This document shows, piece after piece, positions 1 to 8,774 of a stretch of DNA of 20,994 bases. The stretch's first letter is position 1; each line of letters begins with the position of its first letter. Made by a program: the position numbers and the translations under genes. This DNA is from Ophiothrix spiculata (lineage: Eukaryota > Echinodermata > Ophiuroidea > Amphilepidida > Ophiotrichidae): NCBI GenBank assembly GCA_000969725.1, contig JXSR01S010334.1. One strand, given 5' to 3'. Below the pieces are notes generated by a model, which saw only the letters and a list, made by a program, of their open reading frames with translations, was not told the origin of the DNA and did no database searches.

Positions 1-125
1 CAAAGAGAAAATATCAGTGTGTTTTGGCTCAGTTTTACTTTCAGACATATTACTTTACGATATTTGGCGTAACGTACTATTTTTATTTAATGCAACGATG
101 TACACATTTAGTTAGTGATCAATAT

Positions 126-210
126 CAGTTATCCAGGACTTGGTTGTATGCGCTCTCTATCAGCGAGGCTGAACGTGGCGATTAACTAATAAAATTGATG
201 GTGTAGAGTT
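126..210 (+). repeat. Dispersed copy of the array-A repeat (partial)
   Basis: A TTATCCAGGACTTGGTTG core followed by TATGCGC and, about 30 bases on, GAACGTGGCGATTAA matches the tail of the repeat unit seen at 5097, 10737, 11945 and 12528. The match fades after about position 210. It shows the family is dispersed and not confined to the tandem array. Boundaries are approximate and the type of parent element is unknown. Confidence 0.65.
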
Positions 211-1486
211 GAATAATTTCAGAGTTTTGCTATTGGTGATTATAAGTCTATTTTAAAAAATGATTGGTCTAGTTGTTCAACAACTCCAAGTACTCAATGT
301 CATATTTCCACAAAACTGTACTTTTATATAAACATAAATTGTGTGTAAGACTACACGGAGCGCGGGAAATATAGAGGAAATCCGTGATACATTTCATTTC
401 TTACTGTGTAACTGAAAGCTTAATAACATTATAACTGCAAGTATGTTGTATCGTTGATTGCCATCTAGAGCTCCATGTCAAAGCTGATGTGGTCTTGAGA
501 AATTAGACACATGTTTGTTACTTCTTTTGATGGATTTGTTTCAAAAATTTAAGAAGCATTGAATATTATTTTAGAGCTCATTGTTGGTCGAAATGTAAGC
601 AGTAATAGTCAACTTCTAGACATTAAAATTATAAAATCGTGCAAAGATACAGAAATGAAATAAAACATGGTTTATTTCATGTAGAGGGACCATTCTGGTA
701 CCTAGAATTACATTGAGATGCCCAAATATTACTTTTACTCCCTCTTAAATTCGTCCCTTTTAGAGCAAATTTCAGCTGATTGGGTAAATAAGTAAATGTT
801 TACTTGTTTAAAAAAATGTTAATTAATCCGGTAAAGACCGGTTGGTGTAAGCTCTCTTGGATAGTGATTTTTCACACATTTATGGCCATTTAGGCATGCC
901 TAATGACAACGAATTAGATTGAGAAACCTGGGATTTCTTTTACACATCTGTAGCATTAAACCTAAGTCAAGTTAAAAGAAGGAGAAACCCCTTCCTAGAC
1001 ATTTGTTTCTACATTCCAAAATATTAAACAGTTCAGAAATTTACATAAACAAATTATAATTAGGTTTCTTTAAAGAAAACAATTGCTAAAAGTACTAGGA
1101 TTACGCCAGCCGTAAAGGTTCTGTTCTCTAAGCTGATTAGATCTCATTCCAACTCTATTGCTAACGGACTATAGAATAAAGCTAAAAAATAATCCCGAAC
1201 TAAATACAAGTATTGTGTTAATTACCTATTTACATAAAATGCTTGATGGTACAATGTATGGCAGAACAAAATTTTGTCTTGTCTTCATTTGCTTGTTCAA
1301 AGTCCGGGAAACGTCCAGCATTAGACTATTTCCTAGCTAGACATGATATAGACCTGATGAATGACATAATAAATTACACAATTAACAACTGCATGTATTA
1401 TCATATGCACACTGACAAATGACACAATAATACTAATATTGCATAATTTACAGCTGGACCTGCCAGTACCTGCAACATTACACCGG
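211..1486. other. Featureless AT-rich DNA
   Basis: I see no gene, no RNA and no clear repeat here. The only local structure is a 10-bp perfect stem (ATGAAATAAA, 655-664, pairing with 671-680) around a 6-base loop. A short open frame at 1158-1340 has no recognisable motif and looks like chance. Confidence 0.6.
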
Positions 1487-2022
1487 TTAAAAGGGCACAG
1501 TCAACCCCATATTTTCAGGAATATTTCATGCTTTGTAAACTCAGCAACCGTCAATTAAATCCATATGAAAGTATACATTTCTAGGTGTAGATTTACATGT
1601 AGAAGACGATGGTCAGGTCAGTTCTGGACCAAAATGCATGATTTTGGACCAAGAGTCCAAAAACCCTTATTCTTGGCGCAATATACTTGTTAACAACCTA
1701 AATAAATTAAGCCAAAAATGACAAAAAATCAAAAGCTTGGGAAATACATTCCTAGACACGTGTTTTTAGATTCTAAAAATTAAAAGAGGTCTAACTTTTA
1801 TTTTTGCAAAATTTAGTTAGGTTGTTTACAATTTCATGTATATTGGGCCAAGAACAAGGGTTTTTGAAAATCATACATTTTTGTTCAAAACTGACATTAC
1901 AAACATCTTCTACATACCAATCCACATGTAGAAATGTATAGTTCTATATTGATGGGATTATTGGTTGCTGAGTTACAAAGCATGAAACATTTCTGAAAAT
2001 CAGGGGTTGACTGTGCCCTTAA
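1487..2022. mobile_element. Long palindromic MITE / foldback element with TTAA ends
   Basis: Two long arms, roughly 1491-1740 and 1790-2020, are inverted copies of each other. The outermost 60 bases align almost base for base: AAGGGCACAGTCAACCCC at 1491 and its complement ending at 2020, then TTTCATGCTTTGTAA and CTCAGCAACC with their complements. TTAA lies at 1487-1490 and 2019-2022, so a piggyBac-like TTAA target duplication is possible, but the right TTAA overlaps the TIR. There is no transposase frame. The arms have diverged inside (indels and substitutions), so the insertion is not recent. Confidence 0.85.
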
Positions 2023-2443
2023 TGTTGGTCACAACCCGTCGTGTTTTTATTATATATTATTATTTATAAAGCGCTCATTGCCTAACACATAGCGGTCAGA
2101 GAAGATAATAATGTTTTGAAAAACATGATTCAGTGTACCGCAAGAGATATAAAAAAAGGGAGTGCTATAACCTAAAAATAAAAATGAAATACGGTTCGAA
2201 TATTAATGTTTCCGCTTCAGAAACTTTTCCGAGGGAAATTTTGGTGCAATTTTGACACTATTCATTTTTGGGTTATTTTTAATTTCACTCACACAGGAGA
2301 CAATCTCCCTTAGGTGTGAAGGAAATGTATCCCACGCTTACCGTGAATTATATGTCTATTTCATGCAAAATATTTAGTATAATGCACTATTTTGGGATGT
2401 CCATTTTTGCATGGATATAATCCAAAGAAAGGTGTACATTTAT

Positions 2444-2466
2444 GTATGGTCCTGGCTGGACCATAC
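2444..2466. repeat. Perfect 9-bp hairpin
   Basis: GTATGGTCC (2444-2452) and GGACCATAC (2458-2466) are exact reverse complements around a 5-base TGGCT loop. A T-run follows about 45 bases later, but nothing ties this to termination in a eukaryotic context. It may be the core of a decayed foldback element. Confidence 0.6.
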
Positions 2467-2536
2467 TTGCTAAAGTGAAGCTAAAATGTACGTGTTTTGA
2501 AATTTTTCTTTTTTAACAAATAGGTTAAGATTTGTT

Positions 2537-2585
2537 TTCATTCCATCAAGCACGGAATAAATTTCACATCACTTGCCATAATACT
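2537..2585 (+). repeat. 49-bp direct repeat, copy 1
   Basis: This matches 2911-2959 at 42 of 49 positions without gaps. Six of the seven differences are transitions. Shared blocks include TTTCACATC and CATAATACT. It is probably an old local duplication or two copies of an unidentified dispersed element. Confidence 0.75.
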
Positions 2586-2910
2586 AGATATATTATGGAT
2601 CAGACATCTCTAGATCGATCTATATGAAGCTATTGCACCCACAAATAAAATATACGCAGACAAAATGTATTAATTATGAAGTTATGAATTAATGAATTTG
2701 TCGGAAAATGTTTTGCATAATTTCGCAAAGAATTAAATGAAGAGCATCAAATAATGAAGATCATCAAATGTTTTATTATGTGTGGAAAACAAAAAACAAA
2801 ATTTGGCAAGGGAAACATTGATTTTCTGAAATTTACCTATTTTTAACTGTTTTCTCCAATATTTTAAAAAAATAGTCAACAATAGTATAAACCAATATGA
2901 AATAATACTT

Positions 2911-2959
2911 TTCACTCCGTCAAACATGGAATAGATTTCACATCCCTTACCATAATACT
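2911..2959 (+). repeat. 49-bp direct repeat, copy 2
   Basis: Partner of 2537-2585, offset 374 bases in the same orientation, 42 of 49 identical. Confidence 0.75.
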
Positions 2960-4840
2960 GTTCATTTTTGTGGCTAATTCACATCCGCATAAACTTGGCT
3001 ATAAAACACTTTTATTGAAATTAGATTAGATATTTGAAATTTAAGACGTATTCTTTTAAAGTAAAGAATGTGTATGGTCTTTTAATATGTCATGAATAAC
3101 ATCCAGAGTGTGTTTCTTAATCGAATCAAAGACGCTGTGGTTGTCGACAGGGTGACATATTGTCCACTTACTAATTTTACTAATGTGCAAAGAAACTGTT
3201 ATCTTGTACTTTTTATGTCTATACCTCAATTATCATAATTACGAAGTTATGAAAATTTTGAATTTGTATTGACGCGGCATAAATTTTAAAAGAAATCAAC
3301 TGTTCTAATAAGTATGGACATCATGACATGAATAAAAAACATGTCTATCTGTTATCACATTTCTGAAACTCTCATGAGTAGATTTTCAAAACACAGGTTC
3401 ATGACCTAGTATACTATACTGAAGGGAACTAACGCAGGAAGATAAACAGATAGGTGTTGTAGAGCACGTGGTTTAGTGTTCTATTTGCAGGTGTACGCTC
3501 ACATTGATGACATAGTCAAATAGTAAATTTAAAGTAACTAGGTAAAAACTCAAAATAACCCAAATATCCTAAATCGACGTCTGAAACCGTTAGGTCAGTT
3601 AAGTTACGCGAGGATCTACTGCAGCTATCCGTCCCATATGACCATCTACGGTACTAAAAAAACATCAATAAGGAGCCCATTCATCTTTCACATTTTTGTT
3701 GCCCTAAACAATATCTCTGCCTGTGCCATTGATCAACATGTAACATGTGACAGAAACCCCTTTGCCTTTGAAACCATTACAAGAAACTGCTAAGGCTAGC
3801 TTTTAAAATGGGTATGAAAGAGGATCATTCACGTAATTATAATCATGACACAACAATAATAAAGGTGTCTTTCTGCACGCAAAACTCAAGTTAATCACAA
3901 TATGTTTCACTCAATGTTGTTAATGATTTCCTCAAAGCATTCTTCTGATTATAAATCAAGGTTATATATCAAATTCATTTTGAGTTATTCATTGAAATCA
4001 TGTCACGCAGCTTTCTTCAACACCTAGTCTTAATTATCATAGGAAATTTTCAAAAGACGACAGCGCTGACGGGGAGGTGAAAAACAAAGTTGACATGTTT
4101 CACTTAAATGCCATTCGTCGTTAAAAGTTGTTATTTTCTGAGTCATTTCCGTGGTATATAAATATCCAAAATGAGTTTTCGTGTTGACATTTTAACAAGT
4201 TAGAAACGGAAAACCACCCTTCAAACTTTTCGAATGCTCTTTATAAGCATGATAATACTTAAAGTCGTTGAAATGAATAGTGATATGAAAGGATTAACTG
4301 CAGTTAAAGAAGAAAAAGATGCTCATGATAAGTTTAGCTTAGCTTATGAGAAAGCGACCAACTTTAATTATAACTTGGTATGTAAAAATAACCTTTATAA
4401 CAAATTCAGATTCCCATGTTGCATCTATAACCAAAGTTTGATTAAAATACATCAAAGTATGCGGCAACAATAGCAGACAATAATAAACAACACACAGTAC
4501 CGCGACGACAGCGTAGTCATCTACTACTACGACATAATCTACATTTAGTTTTTCCAACCAGTGACGATATCACATCCTGATGTGTGTTTTAATGTGTTAA
4601 GGGCTGTTATCTATGAGACTCAAACGTCTGTTTTTCAAGTCTAAAATAAACTTTTCTGAACATTTCATGATTCGGGATTTCTTATTCTAATTCAGAAATC
4701 TTAAACTGTTCTCATAATATAAAATTTTCATTCCAAATGAACATCCTTATGACGATATTTTCCTATGGTATATAATGGCTGACGTAAATGTACAATGTTG
4801 GAGGCTTTGTTTTACATCGCTAATGTAGCATCGCTAATGT

Positions 4841-5030
4841 AACATTCAACCCTGGAAAAAATCGAGTACAATTCTAGTACAACATTCCTGATATGCACAT
4901 TTGGAACACAATTATAGTACAGTTTTAGTACAAATATAGTACAAATAAATGTACTCAAATTGTACTTAAATGATGTTCCAAATGTGCACCTTAGGAATGT
5001 TGTACTCGATTTTTACTAGGGAACATTCAT
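4841..5030. mobile_element. 172-bp palindromic MITE with 8-9 bp target duplication
   Basis: The element spans 4850-5021. Its ends are CCCTGGAAAAAATCGAGTAC on the left and the complement of CCCTAGTAAAAATCGAGTAC on the right. The arms continue through ACATTCCT and GCACATTTGGAACA (left, to 4908) and their complements (right, from 4974). The left arm carries an extra 11-base duplication (ATTCTAGTACA). The middle is a run of AGTACAA-type words. Flanks are AACATTCAA (4841-4849) and AACATTCAT (5022-5030), 8 of 9 identical. An 8-9 bp duplication suggests hAT (8) or Mutator-like (9). There is no coding capacity. Confidence 0.85.
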
Positions 5031-5096
5031 TCACTGGTATTGCTATTATTCAATCATGAAAGAAGAAGGTTTTCTACTATCATGTTAGCCTTAAGC

Positions 5097-5215
5097 GTTA
5101 TCCAGAACTTGGTTGTATGCGCATTGAATATTACATTGTAGAGTTTGAACGGTGGAGTTTTACGAGCAATAAGATTAACAAGCAAACTTGCCGGTGTATA
5201 ATAAATTAGTTGTGG
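5097..5215 (+). repeat. Dispersed copy of the array-A repeat (partial)
   Basis: TTATCCAGAACTTGGTTG then TATGCGCATT, GAACGGTGGAGTTTT and a tail ending in AATAAATTAGTTG follow the same order as the array-A tail at 10739-10860. Similarity is interrupted by small indels. It lies over 4.7 kb from the array, so the unit has moved or has been copied elsewhere. Confidence 0.7.
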
Positions 5216-5865
5216 TTTATAAGATACGACTATTTGAGCTGAAAATTGCTCAAAATTAGATTGATAACTTAATAAAACTCACTTTTGAGCATCTAGGGGA
5301 ACGAAAGAGGAGGCTTGAAAAGGGGGTCTTGATGGCTGCATATACCCATACCTTCCGTCTATGTAAGTGACCCCGGGATACTACTTCCGGTTAAGGCATG
5401 GAGAACGAGATGTGATCGGAATTTACACCTTTATTTGGTACCGACACTTTTATTAGCTAGGTTGCGCAAACTGTCGTTCGGTCAAACCGAACGGAAAACA
5501 GCCTCATAATCTGTTGTTATTCATGAATATTCGCATGGGTAACTCATGAATAACAAAAGAATTAACGTTCGGTTTCACTGTGAAGAAACGTAAAATTCAT
5601 GACTCCGGAAATCGGTATCCAATAACGCGGTTTTAAATGTCAAGATAGTAATGTTCATTTTATAGAGGTATGAGTCTGAATGTTAGCTTAAATAAAGGAA
5701 ATGACTCAAAATTCAAAGCTCCTGTTGCGTGTTTGTCAAACTTCATGACATCAGAAATGTGTTATTAAATTTAACCGAACAGTGATTTGATTTCAGACTG
5801 AAATTCAAGTACAGAATTACTTCTGAGGTTCATGTGGTTCTGACACAGTGAGTGAAACAGTAAAG
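5216..5865. other. Unassigned DNA with short palindromes
   Basis: No gene is visible. Two small inverted repeats occur: CGTTCGGT/ACCGAACG (5475-5482 with 5486-5493, loop CAA) and GTTATTCATGA/TCATGAATAAC (5516-5526 with 5544-5554). AACGTTCGGTT recurs at 5564. They may be remains of one decayed foldback element. Confidence 0.5.
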
Positions 5866-5878
5866 TATCGGTGAAATT

Positions 5879-5993
5879 ATAAATGATAAATAAATCAAAT
5901 ACTGGAACTTACATTTGCAACTATGCGACGTTGCGACCATAACCAATGGTCTTCAACAGGCATCTGATTCCTGGGGATGATCACGTGACAGAC
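5879..5993 (-). repeat. Perfect inverted repeat, left arm
   Basis: 115 bases exactly complementary to 6203-6317. On the minus strand it holds the last codons and stop (TGA at 5953-5955) of the retroelement frame, then 3' untranslated sequence. Confidence 0.95.
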
Positions 5994-6202
5994 GGCTAGT
6001 GACGTCACGAAGTGCCCGGTCCCACACGTGAGATAAGCAGTAGCGTAGACCCCCCTTTTTATTGAGGGTCGGGTTCTCAATCCTTTCCCAAATGGCTTCC
6101 TTAATTCCTCGCTTGTGGTATTGTTCCTCCTTATCAAGAATTATAACATCCTCTAAGTTCACGGTATGTTTAGAGTCTCTGATATGAAGATATACTGCAT
6201 AT
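5953..6202 (-). pseudogene. Penelope-like element, C-terminal GIY-YIG endonuclease region (5'-truncated)
   Basis: The minus-strand frame reads VYLHIRDSKHTVNLEDV, then VIILDKEEQYHKRGIKEAIW, then ENPTLNKKGGLRYCLSHVWD and a stop at 5953-5955. The order LD+E, (K/R)xKEAIxxR, PxLNxxGGL, LSxxWD is typical of the end of the GIY-YIG nuclease domain fused to Penelope-type reverse transcriptases. KEA carries the family's catalytic Glu and PTLN its conserved Asn. The GIY and YIG strands, the arginine and the whole reverse transcriptase are missing. The frame is cut where the inverted copy begins (6202/6203), and an in-frame stop lies just beyond. It is non-functional on its own. An overlapping frame in 5895-6137 is a shadow. 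The family call comes from remembered motif patterns; no search was run. Confidence 0.8.
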
Positions 6203-6317
6203 GTCTGTCACGTGATCATCCCCAGGAATCAGATGCCTGTTGAAGACCATTGGTTATGGTCGCAACGTCGCATAGTTGCAAATGTAAGTTCCAGTATTTG
6301 ATTTATTTATCATTTAT
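6203..6317 (+). repeat. Perfect inverted repeat, right arm
   Basis: Exact reverse complement of 5879-5993, in sense orientation. It is followed by a 37-base tail ending at the target duplication. Confidence 0.95.
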
Positions 6318-6368
6318 ATTTACTACAACTGGATGAATGAGAACATACATTTTCATATCGGTGAAATT

Positions 6369-6992
6369 GCACATCCATCAAATGTTGAGCCAATTGTAGC
6401 AACGTTTAACGTTTTGACTGTGTTAGTGTAGCATTTTTTTTAATGTTTGCTCAATCAGCGTGTCCAAAATATAACATATTCGAACCTCTATCAATGTTTT
6501 TCGTTGAAAAGGGCAAGTTCAATTGTTTTAGAATATATACTAGTATTTTGTTAGAGAGTTAAATATTACTCTCGTACCAGCTGCCGAACTTTTGGATCGA
6601 TCAAAAATGATTCATAAGATACGTAATATCAATGAGAAATGGGTTAAAAAGATTAAATACATATTAAAAGGGGGTAAATATTGTATGTACTGACTACAAA
6701 TACCATACCGTCCCCATTTCAAATAACATACACTATTCTTTTAGAGGAATAATAATAAAAAAAACCATCACAGTGATGATACCACAATCACTGAATATAA
6801 GATATTACATCCAAAAGTAATATTACTGTTTAACAGAGTGTTCAATAAATTATGCGCACTGAGTAAAACGCATATGAAGTATATTCAGTCCCTATATGAG
6901 ATGAGTATACAATACTGTCATTAGTATTCAACATAAAGCACTGTTTTACAAAATTCAGAAACAATAAAAGACCGGTGATGGTCCCTAGATTG
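6369..6992. other. Unassigned AT-rich DNA
   Basis: No gene or repeat is recognised. Only a short palindrome, CATCAC-A-GTGATG (6766-6778), stands out. Confidence 0.6.
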
Positions 6993-6994
6993 TA

Positions 6995-7119
6995 CAGGGT
7001 GTCCAAAAATTAACTACCCATTTTCAAATGCTTATAACTTTAAAACCAGGATTTGCATGGCAACTATAGACACATGTATTGATAGAGGAAACTTGTAGAA
7101 TTCTTTTGGTACCAAACAT
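6995..7119 (+). repeat. Mariner left terminal inverted repeat
   Basis: About 125 bp, complementary to 7925-8048 with few substitutions. It holds the shared blocks AACTTTAAAACCAGGATT, GCATGGCAACTATAGACA and TTGGTACCAAACAT. Confidence 0.93.
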
Positions 7120-7218
7120 TATGCAATCAGTAAACTTCTAAGATAGCAAGAAGGTCTGAAAGTTCAAAGTGGTTGAGCTAATATACCATACAGTGTTTAT
7201 ACTCTTCTGCCACTTCAC

Positions 7219-7538
7219 TATGACGACATGACGCCTCATACAGCTAAACGGTTTAGAATGGCTTTATTAATTAATTTTTTCATGAACAATCATATTGCTC
7301 AAGACAAAGAAACCCTGGTCCTTTCACTCCCATGTCCGCTCGATTACTTTTTTGAGTTATCTGTAGGACAGTACATCCCAACACCCTGGACTATTCCTGA
7401 CCTGAAACAGAACATCACCAGTGAAAACGGGAAGATCAGAAGAACGCATGCACAAACGTCCAGAGCTTTGTCGTTAGAGTAAAATAATTTTTTTGAAATC
7501 TGCAAGGAGGCCATCTAGAACATATTCTGAAATACTAG
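7219..7538 (+). pseudogene. Mariner transposase remnant (C-terminal DDE fragment)
   Basis: The frame at 7219-7482 reads YDDMTPHTAKRFRMALLINF, which aligns with the QDGATPHTA block around the second catalytic Asp (codon 7222-7224). It continues through SLPCPLDYFFELSVGQYI, matching the SPDLNPLDFFLWGYLK region, and TPWTIPDLKQNIT, matching the TIPELKQNI block. A stop at 7480-7482 interrupts it, but the typical C-terminus reappears in another frame as LQGGHLEHILKY with a stop at 7536-7538, showing at least one frameshift. The first catalytic Asp and all N-terminal helix-turn-helix DNA are absent. The third-Asp motif is altered. It is inactive. Family assignment rests on motif recall. Confidence 0.8.
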
Positions 7539-7924
7539 GCAGCTTAATCTGGATAAGAAGGAGGTAATTTGATATGTCCCTGTGACTGTAACTTTGAATG
7601 TGTAATAAGGGGTAATGCTGTTGTGTACCATTTAAGGATGAGCATAATGCGAGAGTTATGCTTTGACAAATTAAAATCATTTTAATGAGCACTATGTAAT
7701 TATTAAGACAAAACCACAATCAAAAATCTTTGTATTAACCTTGCAAAAGCTGTTTCGCTGAATTGGTCATTAAAATGATCATGAATGATTCTCCTGTCTT
7801 CAAAGATTGATCCCTCCTCTACATGTGACTCGCACATTTGTTTTTCTTCTCAGTATAAAAGTAGGCTTTTTACGTTTGACGTAATTTACGTTGAAAATGT
7901 TTTTCAAAAATGGCAATTATATCA

Positions 7925-8048
7925 TGTTTGGTACCAAATTAATTCTACAAGTTTCCTCTATCAATACATATGTCTATAGTTGCCATGCGAATCCTGGTTT
8001 TAAAGTTATAAGCATTTAAAAATGGGTAGTTAATTTTTGGACACCCTG
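7925..8048 (-). repeat. Mariner right terminal inverted repeat
   Basis: About 124 bp, the inverted partner of 6995-7119, ending in ACACCCTG next to a TA. Confidence 0.93.
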
Positions 8049-8050
8049 TA

Positions 8051-8295
8051 TATATTCAAATGCTATTTCTAGGTATCAAGATGAACTTTTTAGGTCAAAA
8101 TGCATTTGGTTTAGTTCATAATAATTGCTGTTGTTGTTATTAAATGTACCACGTATAATATTATGTCATTCATCAGGTTCGTCTTATAAACACAATGTCT
8201 ACACAGGAAATGCTATAATGCCACATGTCTGTGTCAGGTTTGAACAACTCTAAAACACAGAGTATGATTAAAGGCGACTTGTAAGGAAGAATGTT
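8051..8295. other. Unassigned spacer
   Basis: Short AT-rich stretch without recognisable features. Confidence 0.5.
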
Positions 8296-8355
8296 ATGCA
8301 TGACATTTGTGGTTACAAACATTACATGCATGACATTTGTGGTTACAAACATTAC
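8296..8355 (+). repeat. Perfect 30-bp tandem duplication
   Basis: The 30-base unit beginning ATGCATGACATTTGTGG and ending CATTAC occurs twice back to back (8296-8325, 8326-8355) with no mismatch. Identity suggests a recent slippage or repair event. Confidence 0.95.
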
Positions 8356-8443
8356 ATTTTCGGGGCATTAACAATTGTTTACTTTTGCAATAATGTTTTA
8401 TCGTTGTCTAGTCATGTGTAATGTATGATCATATGTCCTCCTA

Positions 8444-8774
8444 TAGTCCAGTCAAATTAACTGACATTTGCTTGAAAGGTCAAAATAGTTAGAACAGAAA
8501 TGAAACTTCTGCTATGCCTTTTCTGAAGGTGTCAGAAATAATATACAAAAAAGTTTACCAAAATCAACCCTTGGGAAGTATGGGAAAAATGAGAAAAACA
8601 AAATGGCTGCCAAAATAGCATATATTTACTATAATTTGCTTACAGGGGTTGAGCAGAGGTTGATTTTGGTAAACTTTTTTTGTATATTAATTATGACACC
8701 TTCAGAAAATGCTTAGTGGAAGTTTTATTTCTGTTCTCATTATTTTGACCATTTGATACGATTTAACTGGACTA
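8444..8774. mobile_element. 331-bp palindromic MITE
   Basis: The left arm (about 8444-8573) and right arm (about 8649-8774) are inverted copies. Ends are TAGTCCAGT. Shared inner blocks include GGTCAAAATA, GAACAGAAAT, TTTTCTGAAGGTGTCA and AGTTTACCAAAATCAACC, with scattered substitutions. The flanks show CTA at 8441-8443 and 8775-8777, compatible with a 3-bp target duplication. The central 75 bases are unpaired. There is no coding capacity. The parent superfamily is uncertain (PIF/Harbinger or CACTA by TSD length, Tc1 if only TA is counted). Confidence 0.88.

Larger units (their letters stand above)
2023..4840. other. AT-rich DNA with minor repeats only
   Basis: Apart from the hairpin at 2444-2466 and the direct repeats at 2537 and 2911, I see no gene or element. 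A 13-bp word, CATCGCTAATGTA, is repeated at 4815-4827 and 4829-4841. A related pair, TAATTATGAAGTTATGA (2671) and TAATTACGAAGTTATGA (3237), may extend the 2537/2911 duplication. An open frame at 4234-4473 is discussed among the rejected items. Confidence 0.55.
5866..6368. mobile_element. Penelope-like retroelement fragment, inverted duplication with 13-bp TSD
   Basis: The insertion is 5879-6355. TATCGGTGAAATT is found exactly at 5866-5878 and 6356-6368, an intact 13-bp target-site duplication. Inside, 5879-5993 and 6203-6317 are exact reverse complements (one more pair, 5878 with 6318, also matches). The arms flank a loop of 209 bases that codes, on the minus strand, for the C-terminal part of a Penelope-type GIY-YIG protein. 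The right copy has a further 37-base tail (6319-6355) that the left copy lacks. The layout is a sense 3' end (6203-6355) preceded by an inverted, longer 5' piece (5879-6202), as in twin priming. Penelope-like elements are known for such partial inverted copies. The perfect arms and TSD point to a recent insertion. Confidence 0.88.
6993..8050 (+). mobile_element. Mariner-type DNA transposon, internally deleted, TA target duplication
   Basis: The element is 6995-8048 (1054 bp), bounded by TA at 6993-6994 and 8049-8050. TIRs of about 125 bp start CAGGGTGTCCAAAAATTAAC at both ends (6995-7119 and 7925-8048) with only a few mismatches. The TA duplication, CAGGG ends and a DDE-transposase remnant in the middle fit the Tc1/mariner superfamily. 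Autonomous mariners are usually about 1.3 kb with a transposase near 345 residues. Here only the C-terminal part remains, so the N-terminal DNA-binding region has been lost by internal deletion. The well-matched TIRs contrast with the decayed frame, as in a copy once mobilised in trans. Confidence 0.93.

Noticed and set aside
2190..2205. GGTTCGAAT resembling a tRNA or SINE B box.
   Set aside because: There is no matching A box upstream and no cloverleaf can be drawn, so it is a chance word.
4273..4377. Charged open frame starting MNSDMKGLTAVKEEKDAHDK and ending at a donor-like TTG|GTATGT.
   Set aside because: It could be an exon, but it is short, matches no family I know, and has no partner exon or promoter signal. 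The donor match is only moderate. I keep it as a note, not a gene.
5895..6137. 80-codon minus-strand frame overlapping the Penelope fragment.
   Set aside because: It is a shadow frame: the conserved motifs lie in the other frame (5953-6202), and this one runs past the true stop into the inverted-repeat arm.
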